This document shows, piece by piece, positions 1-7,924 of a stretch of DNA of 33,660 nt. This stretch comes from DATDCV01 sp036524155 (GTDB lineage: Bacteria > Verrucomicrobiota > Verrucomicrobiia > Limisphaerales > UBA8199): contig DATDCV010000327.1 in NCBI GenBank assembly GCA_036524155.1, positions 1 through 33,660 of the forward strand. Direction: 5' to 3'. Both the position numbers and the translations under genes were made by a program. Every line of letters starts with the position of its first letter. The stretch's first letter is position 1. Under the pieces are notes generated by a model. That model saw nothing but the letters and a program-made list of their open reading frames with translations, searched no databases and had not been told where the DNA came from.

Positions 1-2027
1 GACCGGCCTTCGGTCAGGTTGCGCGGCACCAGGAATTCATCGTCCCGGAAACGCCGGTTCGAAGTCTGCACGATATGCTGGGTGTCGCCCAATTCACCTT
101 TGGGGTTGGAATAGACACAGGTATTGGCGCCGGCCAGGTACCAAACGCCGGCAGGCTTCCAGTCGGGTTCGCCGGCGGCGTTTCCATCGGCCACGAAGAC
201 TTCGGCGCGCTGGTTCGGAAAGGTGTAGTCCAGCTTGCGCCGGAGCAGAACGCCGAGATTCGACGGGTTCAGCTTGAGAGTGAACTCCGAACGGCCGGTC
301 GTCTTGCGGCCGCGGTCGGTGCGGGTCGGGAGAGGATCCACCCCCCACTCATAGCGGGAAGTGATCTCGTAAGGCTCGCCGGCCTCGGGCGAAACGTAAC
401 GGTGGGCGGCCTCGCTGGCGGCGTCCCCGACTTTCAGTTCGTCGGTCTTGACGAGGGTGGCGCAGGGGGCGCCGTACCAATAAGTAACGCTCTGGTAATG
501 CTCGGTGGAGTCGTTCCGGCCGCCGTGTTCGAGGCGAATGACTGCGTTCTTCCCGAAAGGCATGAGGTCGGCAAGCAGAAAACGGTAGGCCGACTCGATC
601 TGGTCCAGGTCATTTTTAGCCTCTTTGGGGCTGCGCGCGCCGACCGGGTGACCCGCGAAGGGGAGGGTCATGTTGCGGCCGCCCCAATAATCGCCGCCCC
701 CGCCCCATTCTTCGGTGCCGGTGCCCTGGGCCTGGGGTGTCTGGCTATCATCGAAGAAGAAGCGAGGATCGCCCTCGAGGGTGTTGAGCACCCCGCGATC
801 CGAAAAAATAAAAGAGGTGCCGACGAAGCTGCCCGACCAATCGGCGCTGCCTTCCACCTGGCGCGTGTCCAGCAACACCAGGTCCTGCCCGGGTTCTGGA
901 TTTTGGTGATCGCGATAGGTGGCGTGGAAGTAACCGACGGCGGCCGGCGGGTCGGCGAACGGCTCGGAGCGAACGATCCAGGAGATGTTGCTGACGGTTT
1001 CGCCCGGCGGACCGGTCAATTCGACGCGGACGGACTGGAAGAAGGGCATGGGAAAGAGGCAAGTCAACTCCACTCGCTCGTTGTCAAAGCGGATGGAGAC
1101 AGGGAAAGCCTTGACCAGGTACTCGCGGCCCTCGCGATTATAGAGCACGCCCGCGCCGAAAAAGAGGGCCACGGGCGCATCCACGGACGAGTCCTTCCGT
1201 CCGTCCCAGGTCAGGCGCAAGCGCGCGCGGCCAAAGGTGACAGCCTGAGCCAGCGGCACCGAGAAACTGAGTTTGCGAATAGCGGCCGGGGCATTAGTGG
1301 AGACCAACAGGACCCGGGTTTCGTCGGGGCCGAGGGTGGCGAGTTGGCCGCTGAAGTCAGTGATGTTGTTGGTTGGGGAATGGTCGGCGCCGGCACGCGC
1401 GAGCAGTTCGAGCACGTCGCGGTCGGGAGGGGTGAGGCCGTCCCAGGAGCGGATGGGCCGGGACAAGCGGGCGCCGCCGACGTATTGATGATAGATATAA
1501 TAGCCGGTGCCATAGTGCGTGCGCGAATAGGCCATCCGAAACGACTTCTCGAACGGGATCGGCACCCAGCTCAAATCGGCGCCCTTGGTCTCGGACCAGG
1601 TGAAGGCGAGGGGCGGCGGAAAAACCTCCGCGGGCTGAAACACGGAGTTGGGCGAAGGGTTGGTGGGCTGGGCGGTGCTGGTTTCGCGCACCAGGTGGTC
1701 GACGCCGTCCACCACATAGTGCCAGGGGCTGCCGTGCCAGTGGTTGTATCGGGCGAAATAAAGAATTCCCGGGCCGGCGACATCGAGGGTGACGTTATAG
1801 TCATCCGCGAGCTGGTAAAGAAAGTGGCTGGCGTCGGCGCCCTCGTTTCCGCCGGCGCGGTCGTAGGTGCTGCGCATGTAAGCGCGGACGCCGATCCGCT
1901 GATAAGGCCAGCGGTGCCACTGCCGGTAAGCATCCAGGCCGACGGGGATGACCGGCGGCTCCACCGCCGCCCCAACCCCCGAAACAGCGATCCAGCAGAG
2001 GAGCGCCGGCAGAAGGCGAACAGGCAT
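1..2027 (-). CDS. Exported GH172/DUF2961 family protein (3' end outside window)
   Basis: The minus strand is open from the ATG at 2027 to the window edge (about 675 codons, C-terminus missing). The first about 20 residues (MPVRLLPALLCWIAVSGVGA) form a Sec signal peptide, so the product is exported. Near residue 435 it carries GTGTEEW followed by a Gly/Tyr/Trp-rich stretch; this corresponds to the GTGTEDYF-type signature of DUF2961, the domain now classed as glycoside hydrolase family 172 (known members act on alpha-D-arabino- and fructofuranosides). Upstream are the motifs HWHGSPWHYVVDG and HYGTGYYIYHQY, also consistent with the family. The visible part already exceeds a minimal DUF2961 domain, so extra beta-rich domains are present. 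It starts 4 bp after the stop of the NtrC-type regulator and is probably cotranscribed with it. Family call is fairly secure; substrate unknown. Confidence 0.8.
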   Translation of the reverse strand, partial: MPVRLLPALLCWIAVSGVGAAVEPPVIPVGLDAYRQWHRWPYQRIGVRAYMRSTYDRAGGNEGADASHFLYQLADDYNVTLDVAGPGILYFARYNHWHGSPWHYVVDGVDHLVRETSTAQPTNPSPNSVFQPAEVFPPPLAFTWSETKGADLSWVPIPFEKSFRMAYSRTHYGTGYYIYHQYVGGARLSRPIRSWDGLTPPDRDVLELLARAGADHSPTNNITDFSGQLATLGPDETRVLLVSTNAPAAIRKLSFSVPLAQAVTFGRARLRLTWDGRKDSSVDAPVALFFGAGVLYNREGREYLVKAFPVSIRFDNERVELTCLFPMPFFQSVRVELTGPPGETVSNISWIVRSEPFADPPAAVGYFHATYRDHQNPEPGQDLVLLDTRQVEGSADWSGSFVGTSFIFSDRGVLNTLEGDPRFFFDDSQTPQAQGTGTEEWGGGGDYWGGRNMTLPFAGHPVGARSPKEAKNDLDQIESAYRFLLADLMPFGKNAVIRLEHGGRNDSTEHYQSVTYWYGAPCATLVKTDELKVGDAASEAAHRYVSPEAGEPYEITSRYEWGVDPLPTRTDRGRKTTGRSEFTLKLNPSNLGVLLRRKLDYTFPNQRAEVFVADGNAAGEPDWKPAGVWYLAGANTCVYSNPKGELGDTQHIVQTSNRRFRDDEFLVPRNLTEGR

Positions 2028-2031
2028 TGGG

Positions 2032-3393
2032 TCAGACCTCGATCCCGTAAGCCTTGATCTTGTTGTACAAAGTCTGCCGGCCGATTCCCAGGCGTTTGGC
2101 GGTTTCGAGCTTGTTGCCGCCGGTTTCTTTCAACATCTGCACGATGGCATTGCGCTCGACCCCTTCCAACAGGGTGAAATTCGTATCCTGCGCTTCGTCA
2201 TTGGGAGCGCGAACCTTGGTGATGGACAGATCACTGGCGTCGACCTCGTCGCCTTCGCAGAGGAGCACGGCGCGTTGGACCTCGTTTTGGAGCTGGCGCA
2301 CGTTGCCGGGCCAATCGAAATTCGTGAGTCGCTCGACTGCGGCGGGGGTATAGCCCCTGAGGACGCGGTTGGCCTGGGCGGCGAAGCGCTTCAGGAAAGC
2401 GTTGGCCAGGGGCATGATATCTTCGCGGCGCTCCCGCAACGGCGGCAGGTGCACGGAGATGGCGCTGATTCGGTAAAAGAGGTCCTCGCGCAGCTTGCCA
2501 TCTTTGATCGCCTCCTCGGGGCGCCGATTGGTCGCCGCAATGATCCGGCAATCGGTTTTATAAGCAGTCTTGCCGCCGACGGGTCGCACTTCCTGGTCCT
2601 GGAGCACGCGCAGCAGTTTGCTCTGGGTATCCACCGGCATCTCCGAGATTTCGTCGAGGAACAGCGAGCCGCCCTCCGCCTGGCGGAACAGGCCTTCGCG
2701 ATCGGCGTGGGCGCCGGTGAAAGCTCCTTTGACCGAACCGAACAGTTCGCTTTCGATCAGCTCGCGTGGCAAGGCGGCGCAATTGATCTTGATAATCCGG
2801 CCTTTGCTGCGAGGGCTGAAGGCATGGACCAGATCCGCGATCACTTCCTTCCCGGTGCCGCTCTCGCCGGTGATCAACACAGTGACATCGCTGGGCGCAA
2901 TGCGTTCGACCGTGCGCACGACATCGCGCAGGGCGTTGCTCTGGAAGACCGGCGAGGCTGCCCCGCTCATCGTCTCCAGCGCGCGCCGGAGCGTGCTGGC
3001 CTCCTCCTTTTGGCGCCGGTGCTCCATCGCCGTCCCGACATCCGCCACCAGCTTCTGGACATCGAAATCCGCCGATTTGCGCAAAAAATTGAACGCCCCG
3101 CGCTTCGTCGCCTCGACGGCCCACGAAACCGCCTCGTGGTCGGTGGGCGCGCCCGTCAGGACAATCACTTCGGTGTCGGGCCAGCGTTTTTTGATCGCCG
3201 GCAAAAGGTCCAGGCCATTGTCATCGGGCAACTTCACGTCCAGCAGGACGAGATCGGGCTGCGCCAGGGAAAAGGCCTTCTGGAGCGCCGCGCCGCTTTC
3301 TGCTTCGAGGACCTGATATTCGCCCTGGAGGATGGACTTGAGCATCTCCCGGATGCTGTCCTGGTCATCGACAATTAAAATTGTGCCCTTCAT
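2032..3393 (-). CDS. NtrC-family sigma54-dependent response regulator
   Basis: 453 aa with the full three-domain layout. The receiver domain (about 1-120) has acidic D9/D10, phospho-acceptor D52, T80 and K106, but K106 is followed by Ser instead of the usual Pro. The AAA+ domain (about 148-380) has Walker A GESGTGKE (176-183), the sigma54-contacting GAFTGA loop (223-228), Walker B GGSLFLDEI (241-249) and an arginine-finger region (LREDLFYRIS). A Fis-type helix-turn-helix occupies about 411-450. It should activate sigma54-RNA polymerase once phosphorylated. No histidine kinase gene is visible in the window, so it is an orphan here. Its ATG overlaps the stop of the upstream peptidase C26 gene (ATGA at 3390-3393), and the GH172 gene starts 4 bp downstream. 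Target promoters are unknown; I found no convincing -24/-12 element nearby. Confidence 0.95.
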   Translation of the reverse strand: MKGTILIVDDQDSIREMLKSILQGEYQVLEAESGAALQKAFSLAQPDLVLLDVKLPDDNGLDLLPAIKKRWPDTEVIVLTGAPTDHEAVSWAVEATKRGAFNFLRKSADFDVQKLVADVGTAMEHRRQKEEASTLRRALETMSGAASPVFQSNALRDVVRTVERIAPSDVTVLITGESGTGKEVIADLVHAFSPRSKGRIIKINCAALPRELIESELFGSVKGAFTGAHADREGLFRQAEGGSLFLDEISEMPVDTQSKLLRVLQDQEVRPVGGKTAYKTDCRIIAATNRRPEEAIKDGKLREDLFYRISAISVHLPPLRERREDIMPLANAFLKRFAAQANRVLRGYTPAAVERLTNFDWPGNVRQLQNEVQRAVLLCEGDEVDASDLSITKVRAPNDEAQDTNFTLLEGVERNAIVQMLKETGGNKLETAKRLGIGRQTLYNKIKAYGIEV

Positions 3394-4187
3394 ATCTTGT
3401 GTTCGTCGCCATGCGCACAGGCCTGAGTGAAGGCACTGAAGATCGCCGCGTGTTCCGCAAAACGATCCGCCAGGCGTTCCGGGTGAAACTGCACGCTCAC
3501 GAGAAACGGCATTCGGCCGACGCCGGCTTTCAGTTCGAGACCTTCCACCATGCCATCCGGACTGCGCGCGGTAACGCGCAACGGTCCGGCAACACGGGAC
3601 ACAGCCTGGTGATGGGTGCTGTTGACACCCAGTTGCTGCCTGGTGGTTATCTTGGCGAGTAATGAATCCGGTGTCAATCGCACTTCGTGGACCACCTCAC
3701 TCCGTTTGTCCGTCTGGCGATGGTTCAGCGCGGCCGGACGCTGGGTGGGGATGTTCGGCATCAGTGTGCCGCCCAGGGCGATATTGAGCAGTTGGTGCCC
3801 CCGGCAGATCGCCAGCAGCGGTTTGCGCTGCTGAAATACTTCGTTTATGAGCATTAGTTCACGGTAATCACGCTCGCCACCGTCGGGGGTGACTTCGACC
3901 GTGCGGCGGACTTCGTCAGGAAGCCGCCCCGGATCTGTATAAAGCCGCGGGTCGACATCGTCGCCACCAGTGAGCATGACGCCGTCGCACCGACGCACAC
4001 ACTCCGCGATCACTTCAGCGGAAACTGTAGCGGGCATGGTCAGCGGTACCCCGCCGCTCCGCAGGATCGCCCGCAAGTAATTGGCCGACAGGCTGAGCGA
4101 CAGGTCTTTGAATTCTCTGCCCTTTATCTCGATGTCGGGAGTGACGAGGACAACTGGTGGGCGGATGGTCTTTGAACTCGTTGTCAT
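3390..4187 (-). CDS. Gamma-glutamyl-gamma-aminobutyrate hydrolase family (peptidase C26, PuuD-like)
   Basis: 265 aa class-I glutamine amidotransferase-like hydrolase. The nucleophile elbow AICRGHQ gives Cys128, and the His/Glu pair lies in QFHPE (H235, E237); GVMLTGGDDVDP (69-80) is the typical N-terminal family signature. Relatives remove glutamate from gamma-glutamyl compounds, for example in putrescine catabolism. No other putrescine genes are here, so the substrate is open. The ATG at 4187 is chosen because it overlaps the stop of the preceding 91-aa gene in an ATGA; an upstream in-frame extension to 4343 would overlap that whole gene and does not look like family sequence. The 3' end overlaps the regulator's ATG in the same way, indicating translational coupling. 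Confidence 0.9.
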   Translation of the reverse strand: MTTSSKTIRPPVVLVTPDIEIKGREFKDLSLSLSANYLRAILRSGGVPLTMPATVSAEVIAECVRRCDGVMLTGGDDVDPRLYTDPGRLPDEVRRTVEVTPDGGERDYRELMLINEVFQQRKPLLAICRGHQLLNIALGGTLMPNIPTQRPAALNHRQTDKRSEVVHEVRLTPDSLLAKITTRQQLGVNSTHHQAVSRVAGPLRVTARSPDGMVEGLELKAGVGRMPFLVSVQFHPERLADRFAEHAAIFSAFTQACAHGDEHKI

Positions 4188-4459
4188 TGGTCGATTTGGA
4201 TCTCCGGAAAGCGCTCGCGAATGGTCTTTTCCACTCGGGCCTCTTCCTCGGGTCGCAGACGGCGCCGGTTGATGAGACGCCGGATGGCGTCCAGCAGTTC
4301 CAGCCAATCTTCCAGAGGCGGGTTCGGGACCGGCTGCCAGCAATCGTAGCGCTTCCCCCGGGCGTAAAAAATCCAGTCCCGTCCAACATGCTGGGCATAA
4401 ACCTGGAGTCGCTCGCCCGCTTCAGTAACCCGTTTCCAGCTTATTTCCGCCTTTGGCAT
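4184..4459 (-). CDS. Conserved-looking 91-aa protein of unknown function
   Basis: Small soluble protein without signal peptide or membrane segment. The N-terminal half is rich in aromatic residues (WKRV, VYAQHVGRDWIFYARGKRYDCWQP), suggesting a small beta-sheet fold; the C-terminal half (DWLELLDAIRRLINRRRL onward) is helical, charged and Arg/Glu rich. I do not recognise a named family. The ATG at 4459 is preceded by AAGG about 9 nt upstream. Its stop overlaps the start of the PuuD-like gene (ATGA), so it belongs to the same transcription unit, which argues that it is a real gene. Confidence 0.7.
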   Translation of the reverse strand: MPKAEISWKRVTEAGERLQVYAQHVGRDWIFYARGKRYDCWQPVPNPPLEDWLELLDAIRRLINRRRLRPEEEARVEKTIRERFPEIQIDQ

Positions 4460-4547
4460 CTCGACCTTCGACTTGGTATTTTGTCCCGATCTCAGCCAAT
4501 TAACTTGTGACCGGGAACAGCGGGCCGTTTAGGGTGGACTGAGGCAT

Positions 4548-5024
4548 TCACGGCAGATCGACGCTGGCAACCGCCATCGCCGCGATTCCTTCCTCCCGCC
4601 CGATAAAGCCCAGGCGCTCATTGGTGGTCGCTTTAATGCCGACACTGTTTTCGGCCAGGTCCAACGCGGCGGCAACATTGTGTTTCATCGCATCGAGATG
4701 GGGAAAGACTTTTGGGGCCTGTGCAACCACGGTGGAGTCGATGTTGATTATTCTACCCCCGCGAGCCGCGACCTGCCGCGCGGCTTCCTGCAGGAATATG
4801 CTGCTGGGGGCGCCCTTCCAGCGAGGATCGGTGTTGGGGAAAAAGTGGCCGATATCAGCCAGCCCGAGGGCGCCGAGGACGGCGTCGCAGATCGCGTGCA
4901 TCAGCACGTCGGCGTCGGAGTGCCCTTCCAGGCCTTTCGGATGCGCGATTTCCACTCCGCCCAGGATGAGTTTTCGACCCGCCACCAGCGCGTGAACGTC
5001 GTAGCCGATCCCAACATGTACCAT
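4548..5024 (-). CDS. ispF: 2-C-methyl-D-erythritol 2,4-cyclodiphosphate synthase
   Basis: 158 aa, the normal length for IspF. It converts CDP-methylerythritol 2-phosphate into the cyclic diphosphate, the fifth step of the MEP isoprenoid pathway, as a cytoplasmic trimer. The metal ligands D9, H11 and H43 lie in GIGYDVH and DVLMHAICDA; the GHSDADV and DIGHFFPNTD motifs and the C-terminal KATTNERLGFIGR signature are intact. The start at 5024 (MVHVGIGYDVH) matches the family; a longer reading frame to 5150 would add 42 low-complexity residues and overlap the phosphatase gene. The 94-bp gap to the upstream phosphatase and 88-bp gap to the downstream 91-aa gene, all on one strand, allow cotranscription. 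ispH of the same pathway lies separately at 7973. Confidence 0.97.
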   Translation of the reverse strand: MVHVGIGYDVHALVAGRKLILGGVEIAHPKGLEGHSDADVLMHAICDAVLGALGLADIGHFFPNTDPRWKGAPSSIFLQEAARQVAARGGRIINIDSTVVAQAPKVFPHLDAMKHNVAAALDLAENSVGIKATTNERLGFIGREEGIAAMAVASVDLP

Positions 5025-5118
5025 GGGCAAGACTATACGGGCGCGGTTGGGCCCAGGGAAGGCAGAATTCGAGAGAAGCGGAGCGGGAACAAATCCCGGA
5101 TGTCCCGCGGCACGGCAT

Positions 5119-5652
5119 TCATTTCTTCGCCGGCCGCTCCGGTTTGCCAAAATCGAGAATGAAATCTCTCATGCCGCGTTCGAGCTTTGACAGCCCGTAG
5201 AGTTCGGCTTCCTTCAAGGCTGCGACGGCAGACCAATTCTCGTATCGGATGCGGTAACAGGCGATAATAGTGCCCGTACGGTCGCAACCGTGCTGGCAGT
5301 GGACAAAGACGGGAGCGGGGAGGGCTTCGATCGCCGCCAGCACCTGCCTGACCTGCTCAGCCTTCGGCCGACGCACCCCGCTCAGGGGGATGTTGGTGCA
5401 CAGAATGCCGTGCGTCCGGGCCTCGGCGACCTCTTTCCGCCAATCCTTCGCGGAGGTGCGCAAGCAGACGATTGTTTTGATGCCCAGCCGTTTCAGGCTT
5501 TGAATCCCCGCAGCGTCGGGTTGGGCGCCCCGATAGACCTCGTCATTCACCTTGCCAAAGTTTCCAATCCCCTCGCGGGCGGGCAAACCACGCTCCCCGC
5601 CATTGGCGATGACGAACACGAACAGCAAACAGAAGCAAAGACAGCGTTTCAT
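5119..5652 (-). CDS. Exported Tyr/dual-specificity phosphatase-like protein
   Basis: 177 aa from the ATG at 5652. The N-terminus (MKRCLCFCLLFVFVIANGGERG) is a signal peptide or membrane anchor, placing the enzyme outside the cytoplasm. The phosphatase signature HCQHGCDRTG gives the CX5R loop with nucleophile Cys119 and Arg125. The upstream NDEVYRGAQP motif (about 36-45) and KTIVCLRT are typical of the compact DSP/PTP group related to Siw14 and CDKN3-like phosphatases. An open frame extends upstream to 5721, but those 23 residues precede a clear signal peptide and are unlikely to be translated. It is divergent from the M15 peptidase gene and probably first in the minus-strand run through ispF. 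Substrate (phosphoprotein, inositol or polyphosphate) unknown. Confidence 0.85.
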   Translation of the reverse strand: MKRCLCFCLLFVFVIANGGERGLPAREGIGNFGKVNDEVYRGAQPDAAGIQSLKRLGIKTIVCLRTSAKDWRKEVAEARTHGILCTNIPLSGVRRPKAEQVRQVLAAIEALPAPVFVHCQHGCDRTGTIIACYRIRYENWSAVAALKEAELYGLSKLERGMRDFILDFGKPERPAKK

Positions 5653-5781
5653 AACAGCCGATGGACGGCCATGCCCGTCATTTAAGGCCGGCCAGGCCAA
5701 ACCTGCAACCTTCGAGTTCACCTTGGGTCTCGGCGACAGGGCTGCGCTCGTCCGTTGACGCTCGGATGCGGCTTTGTGAGT
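5653..5781. promoter_or_regulatory. Divergent intergenic region, phosphatase / M15 peptidase
   Basis: 129 bp between two divergently transcribed exported-protein genes, so promoters for both directions must lie here or just inside. A TTGACG at 5755-5760 and TATGAT at 5781-5786 are visible, but the 20-bp spacer is too long for a confident sigma70 call. No clear operator was found. Confidence 0.35.
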
Positions 5782-6798
5782 ATGATACTGATGATGACAA
5801 TGGTCCGCCTTTCATTGCTGCTCCTCGGTGCCACAATGTTCTTCAACGGGTGCGCGACCCCCCGTCTGACCGCCTGTTCCCCTAAGATCGAGACTCCTAT
5901 GAGCTTGATCGAAGCGACTGCCAGGCTTGCCGAGACCCGCGCCACGCGCCTGCACCCGAATTATATCTGGGCGACGCTCAAGGATCGTGATCAGGATGTG
6001 GGAATCAGTGCGGCCTTTGAACAGGCGCTGGCCCAAGACACCCGCGAATCCAGGCTCTCCTTGCTCCGCGTTCTCGAATTAAAATTCATCCATGACCCGA
6101 AGACTTCAGGGCTCGACATACTCGGTCCTGAGTTGAGCCACCATTTTCGTGATTTCGACTGGCAGGAGGATGATTTTCCCGGTGACCCCAAGGGGCCCAA
6201 CGAACAGTTCGCCGACGTAATGGTCGATGTGCTCGACCTGGTGCGCCCCGAACGCCGGGCCAATCGTTCGCGCGAGGCGGTCGTGCTGCGGGAGGAGGCA
6301 AGCGAAGCGGTCTGGAAGTACGTAACCAACCAGTGGGTTACCGTTCCCGGTCAGGAGCGATGGAAGCTCAACCGCCAGGCCCGGGAATCATTTGTCCGCA
6401 TGCGCGAGCAAGCCAAAGTCGAAGGAGTTGACCTGGTGATTCTGTCGGGTCACCGTGACCCCCAAGCGGCCCAGGCGAACGCGGCCCGGGCCGGCAACGC
6501 CAACGCCGTCGCCAGCTTCTCCTCACATTCGCTCGGCCTCGCCATCGACTTTCAGATGAGCCACCGCAACGATATCCACTTCCAGGGACTCTCCACTCGT
6601 CCCATGTCGGAACTCGTCCGCATGCGCGAGTCTCCCGTTTACAAGTGGCTGCTGCTGCGCGGCGAGGAATTTGGCTGGTATCCCTACCAGAACGAACCGT
6701 GGCATTGGGAATTCAATCCGCCTGGATTTCGCGAAATCTTCTGGGCTGAGTTCCCCGGCGGCGCACCGGAGCGCGGTATCATCATTGATGAGCCTTGA
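5782..6798 (+). CDS. M15 (VanY-like) D-Ala-D-Ala carboxypeptidase family protein
   Basis: 338 aa from the ATG at 5782. The hydrophobic start (MVRLSLLLLGATMFFNGCATP) ends in a Cys and may be a lipoprotein signal, although FNGC is an imperfect lipobox. The C-terminal third is an M15B/VanY metallopeptidase: S247/H249/G252/A254/D256 form SxHxxGxAxD (SSHSLGLAID), and E305/H308 lie in EPWHWEF; together H249, D256 and H308 would bind zinc, with E305 catalytic. SGHRDPQAA precedes the motif as in the family. About 200 residues between the signal and the catalytic domain are unassigned. It probably trims peptidoglycan stem peptides in the periplasm. In-frame ATGs at 5791, 5794 and 5800 are alternatives, and a TTG at 5755 is less likely. 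Confidence 0.88.
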   Translation: MILMMTMVRLSLLLLGATMFFNGCATPRLTACSPKIETPMSLIEATARLAETRATRLHPNYIWATLKDRDQDVGISAAFEQALAQDTRESRLSLLRVLELKFIHDPKTSGLDILGPELSHHFRDFDWQEDDFPGDPKGPNEQFADVMVDVLDLVRPERRANRSREAVVLREEASEAVWKYVTNQWVTVPGQERWKLNRQARESFVRMREQAKVEGVDLVILSGHRDPQAAQANAARAGNANAVASFSSHSLGLAIDFQMSHRNDIHFQGLSTRPMSELVRMRESPVYKWLLLRGEEFGWYPYQNEPWHWEFNPPGFREIFWAEFPGGAPERGIIIDEP

Positions 6799-6920
6799 GC
6801 GCGTGCTGCCCGACACGCCGCAGGCCCGCCTCGCCAAACACCTGCGCCGCCTGAAATCCCGCCAGGGATGACCTGATAGTAGCCCAGGGTCAGTGAGGGA
6901 CTTCCGTCGAAAAATTGTTG

Positions 6921-6948
6921 TTGACGCAATCTGCTTTGCCAGGCAAAG
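6921..6948 (+). promoter_or_regulatory. Promoter -35 and CTTTG-N5-CAAAG palindrome (candidate operator A)
   Basis: TTGACG at 6921-6926 resembles a -35 box. It is followed by a perfect palindrome with arms CTTTGCC (6934-6940) and GGCAAAG (6942-6948) around one central base. The palindrome would cover the -10 region of that promoter, eight bases before the ATG of the membrane protein gene. The half-sites CTTTG and CAAAG with a 5-nt spacer recur at 7928-7942, downstream of the linked winged-helix regulator. I infer an autoregulatory operator. Confidence 0.6.
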
Positions 6949-6955
6949 TAGCGTT

Positions 6956-7582
6956 ATGGAATCTAATTGGGCGGCAGACAACCTGCAGGTTATCCGCACC
7001 CTGATGGAGCGGACCGCGGTTTACCGGCGGGCGCTGGCCCCCATCATGATCTATAATGGGCTGCTGGGGATCACCGGCGGCGTGGCCGGGTGGTTCCTCA
7101 ACATTGCCACGCCCCGGACATTCGTGGGCTTCTGGACTGCGGTAGGGGTGCTTGGGCTGGCCGGATCGCTGCTGCTGGTCAGACGGCAGGCGCTAAAAGA
7201 AAACGAGCCTTTCTGGTCGCCGCCCACGCGGCGCGTGGCCCAGGGCTTCGTGCCGCCTTTGTTCGCCGGTTCGATTTCCGCCCTTCTGGCCCTGCTGGAC
7301 CCTTCGTGGGATTTTCTGCCGGCCTGGGCTTTGCCAACCTTCTGGATCCTGCTTTACGGTTGCGCGCTCAGCGCCGCCGGTTTTTTCATGCACCGCGGAA
7401 TCAAGCTGCTGGGCTGGATCTTCATCCTGGGCGGCTGCGCGCTGATGGCCTCGCGGTGCTGCTCCGCGACACAGCTCTCGCCGAAGGACGGTCACCTCGT
7501 GATGGGCGGCGTGTTCGGAGGACTGCACCTTGCTTACGGGCTTTACCTCTATTTTACCGAGCAGCGCAGGGATGAAACGTGA
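6956..7582 (+). CDS. Multi-pass membrane protein paired with winged-helix regulator
   Basis: 208 aa from the ATG at 6956 (MESNWAADNLQVIRTLMERTAVY). After a short cytoplasmic amphipathic N-terminus there are about five to six hydrophobic spans (IMIYNGLLGITGGVAGWFL, FWTAVGVLGLAGSLLLV, a span near VPPLFAGSISALLALL, PTFWILLYGCALSAAGFF, GWIFILGGCALMA, GGVFGGLHLAYGLYLYF). No enzymatic motif is visible and I cannot assign a function. Its stop overlaps the GTG of the regulator gene (GTGA, 7579-7582), so the two are coupled. An open frame reaches back to 6893, but that extension would run through the promoter and palindrome. Confidence 0.8.
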   Translation: MESNWAADNLQVIRTLMERTAVYRRALAPIMIYNGLLGITGGVAGWFLNIATPRTFVGFWTAVGVLGLAGSLLLVRRQALKENEPFWSPPTRRVAQGFVPPLFAGSISALLALLDPSWDFLPAWALPTFWILLYGCALSAAGFFMHRGIKLLGWIFILGGCALMASRCCSATQLSPKDGHLVMGGVFGGLHLAYGLYLYFTEQRRDET

Positions 7583-7887
7583 ACCCGCAACCCTTCCTCC
7601 AGCTCGATCGCGTCATTCACGAGAAAGGGCGTCTGGCCATCATGTCCATGCTCGCCGCCTCTCCCGAACTTTCCTTTACGGAGCTGCGCGATGCGTTGAA
7701 GATGACCGACGGGAACCTGACCACCCACATCCGCACCCTCCAGGAGGCGGGTTACGTTTCCGTGACCAAATCCTTTCAAAACAACCGCCCGTTGACCACT
7801 TGCGCGCTGACGGCAGCGGGAAAGAAAGCCTTCACCAGTTACATCAATCTGCTCGAGAGCATCGTGCAGCAGACCAAGCCTAGGTAA
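7579..7887 (+). CDS. Winged-helix transcriptional regulator (HTH_34/MarR-ArsR-like)
   Basis: 102 aa beginning at a GTG that overlaps the stop of the membrane protein gene. The sequence is a single winged helix: an N-terminal helix (FLQLDRVIHEKGRLAIMSML), a helix-turn-helix (LSFTELRDALKMTDGNLTTHIRTLQEAGYV, about residues 31-60) and a wing (VSVTKSFQNNRPLTTCALTAAGKKAF). This is the compact transcriptional regulator family related to MarR/ArsR/PadR (Pfam HTH_34 type). No metal-binding cysteine cluster is visible, so an ArsR-type metal sensor is unlikely. Two palindromes with the same CTTTG-N5-CAAAG layout lie before the membrane gene and just after this gene; they are its probable binding sites. 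Confidence 0.88.
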   Translation: MNPQPFLQLDRVIHEKGRLAIMSMLAASPELSFTELRDALKMTDGNLTTHIRTLQEAGYVSVTKSFQNNRPLTTCALTAAGKKAFTSYINLLESIVQQTKPR

Positions 7888-7924
7888 GAATGAATTTTGA
7901 ACGAAAAAGCGGTTGCGGCGTCAC

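Noticed and set aside
75..2057. 660-codon open frame on the plus strand
   Set aside because: The opposite strand encodes a signal peptide and GH172/DUF2961 motifs in an equally long frame; the plus-strand product has no recognisable motif and is a high-GC antisense artefact.
1948..3378. 476-codon open frame on the plus strand
   Set aside because: It lies antisense to a complete NtrC-type regulator with all catalytic motifs.
5755..5786. TTGACG...TATGAT as a sigma70 promoter for the M15 peptidase gene
   Set aside because: The 20-bp spacer is too long, and the -10 would overlap the most likely start codon.
6783..6871. Short frame after the M15 peptidase as a separate gene
   Set aside because: It begins inside the peptidase gene, codes only about 28 residues, and has no ribosome-binding site or recognisable motif.
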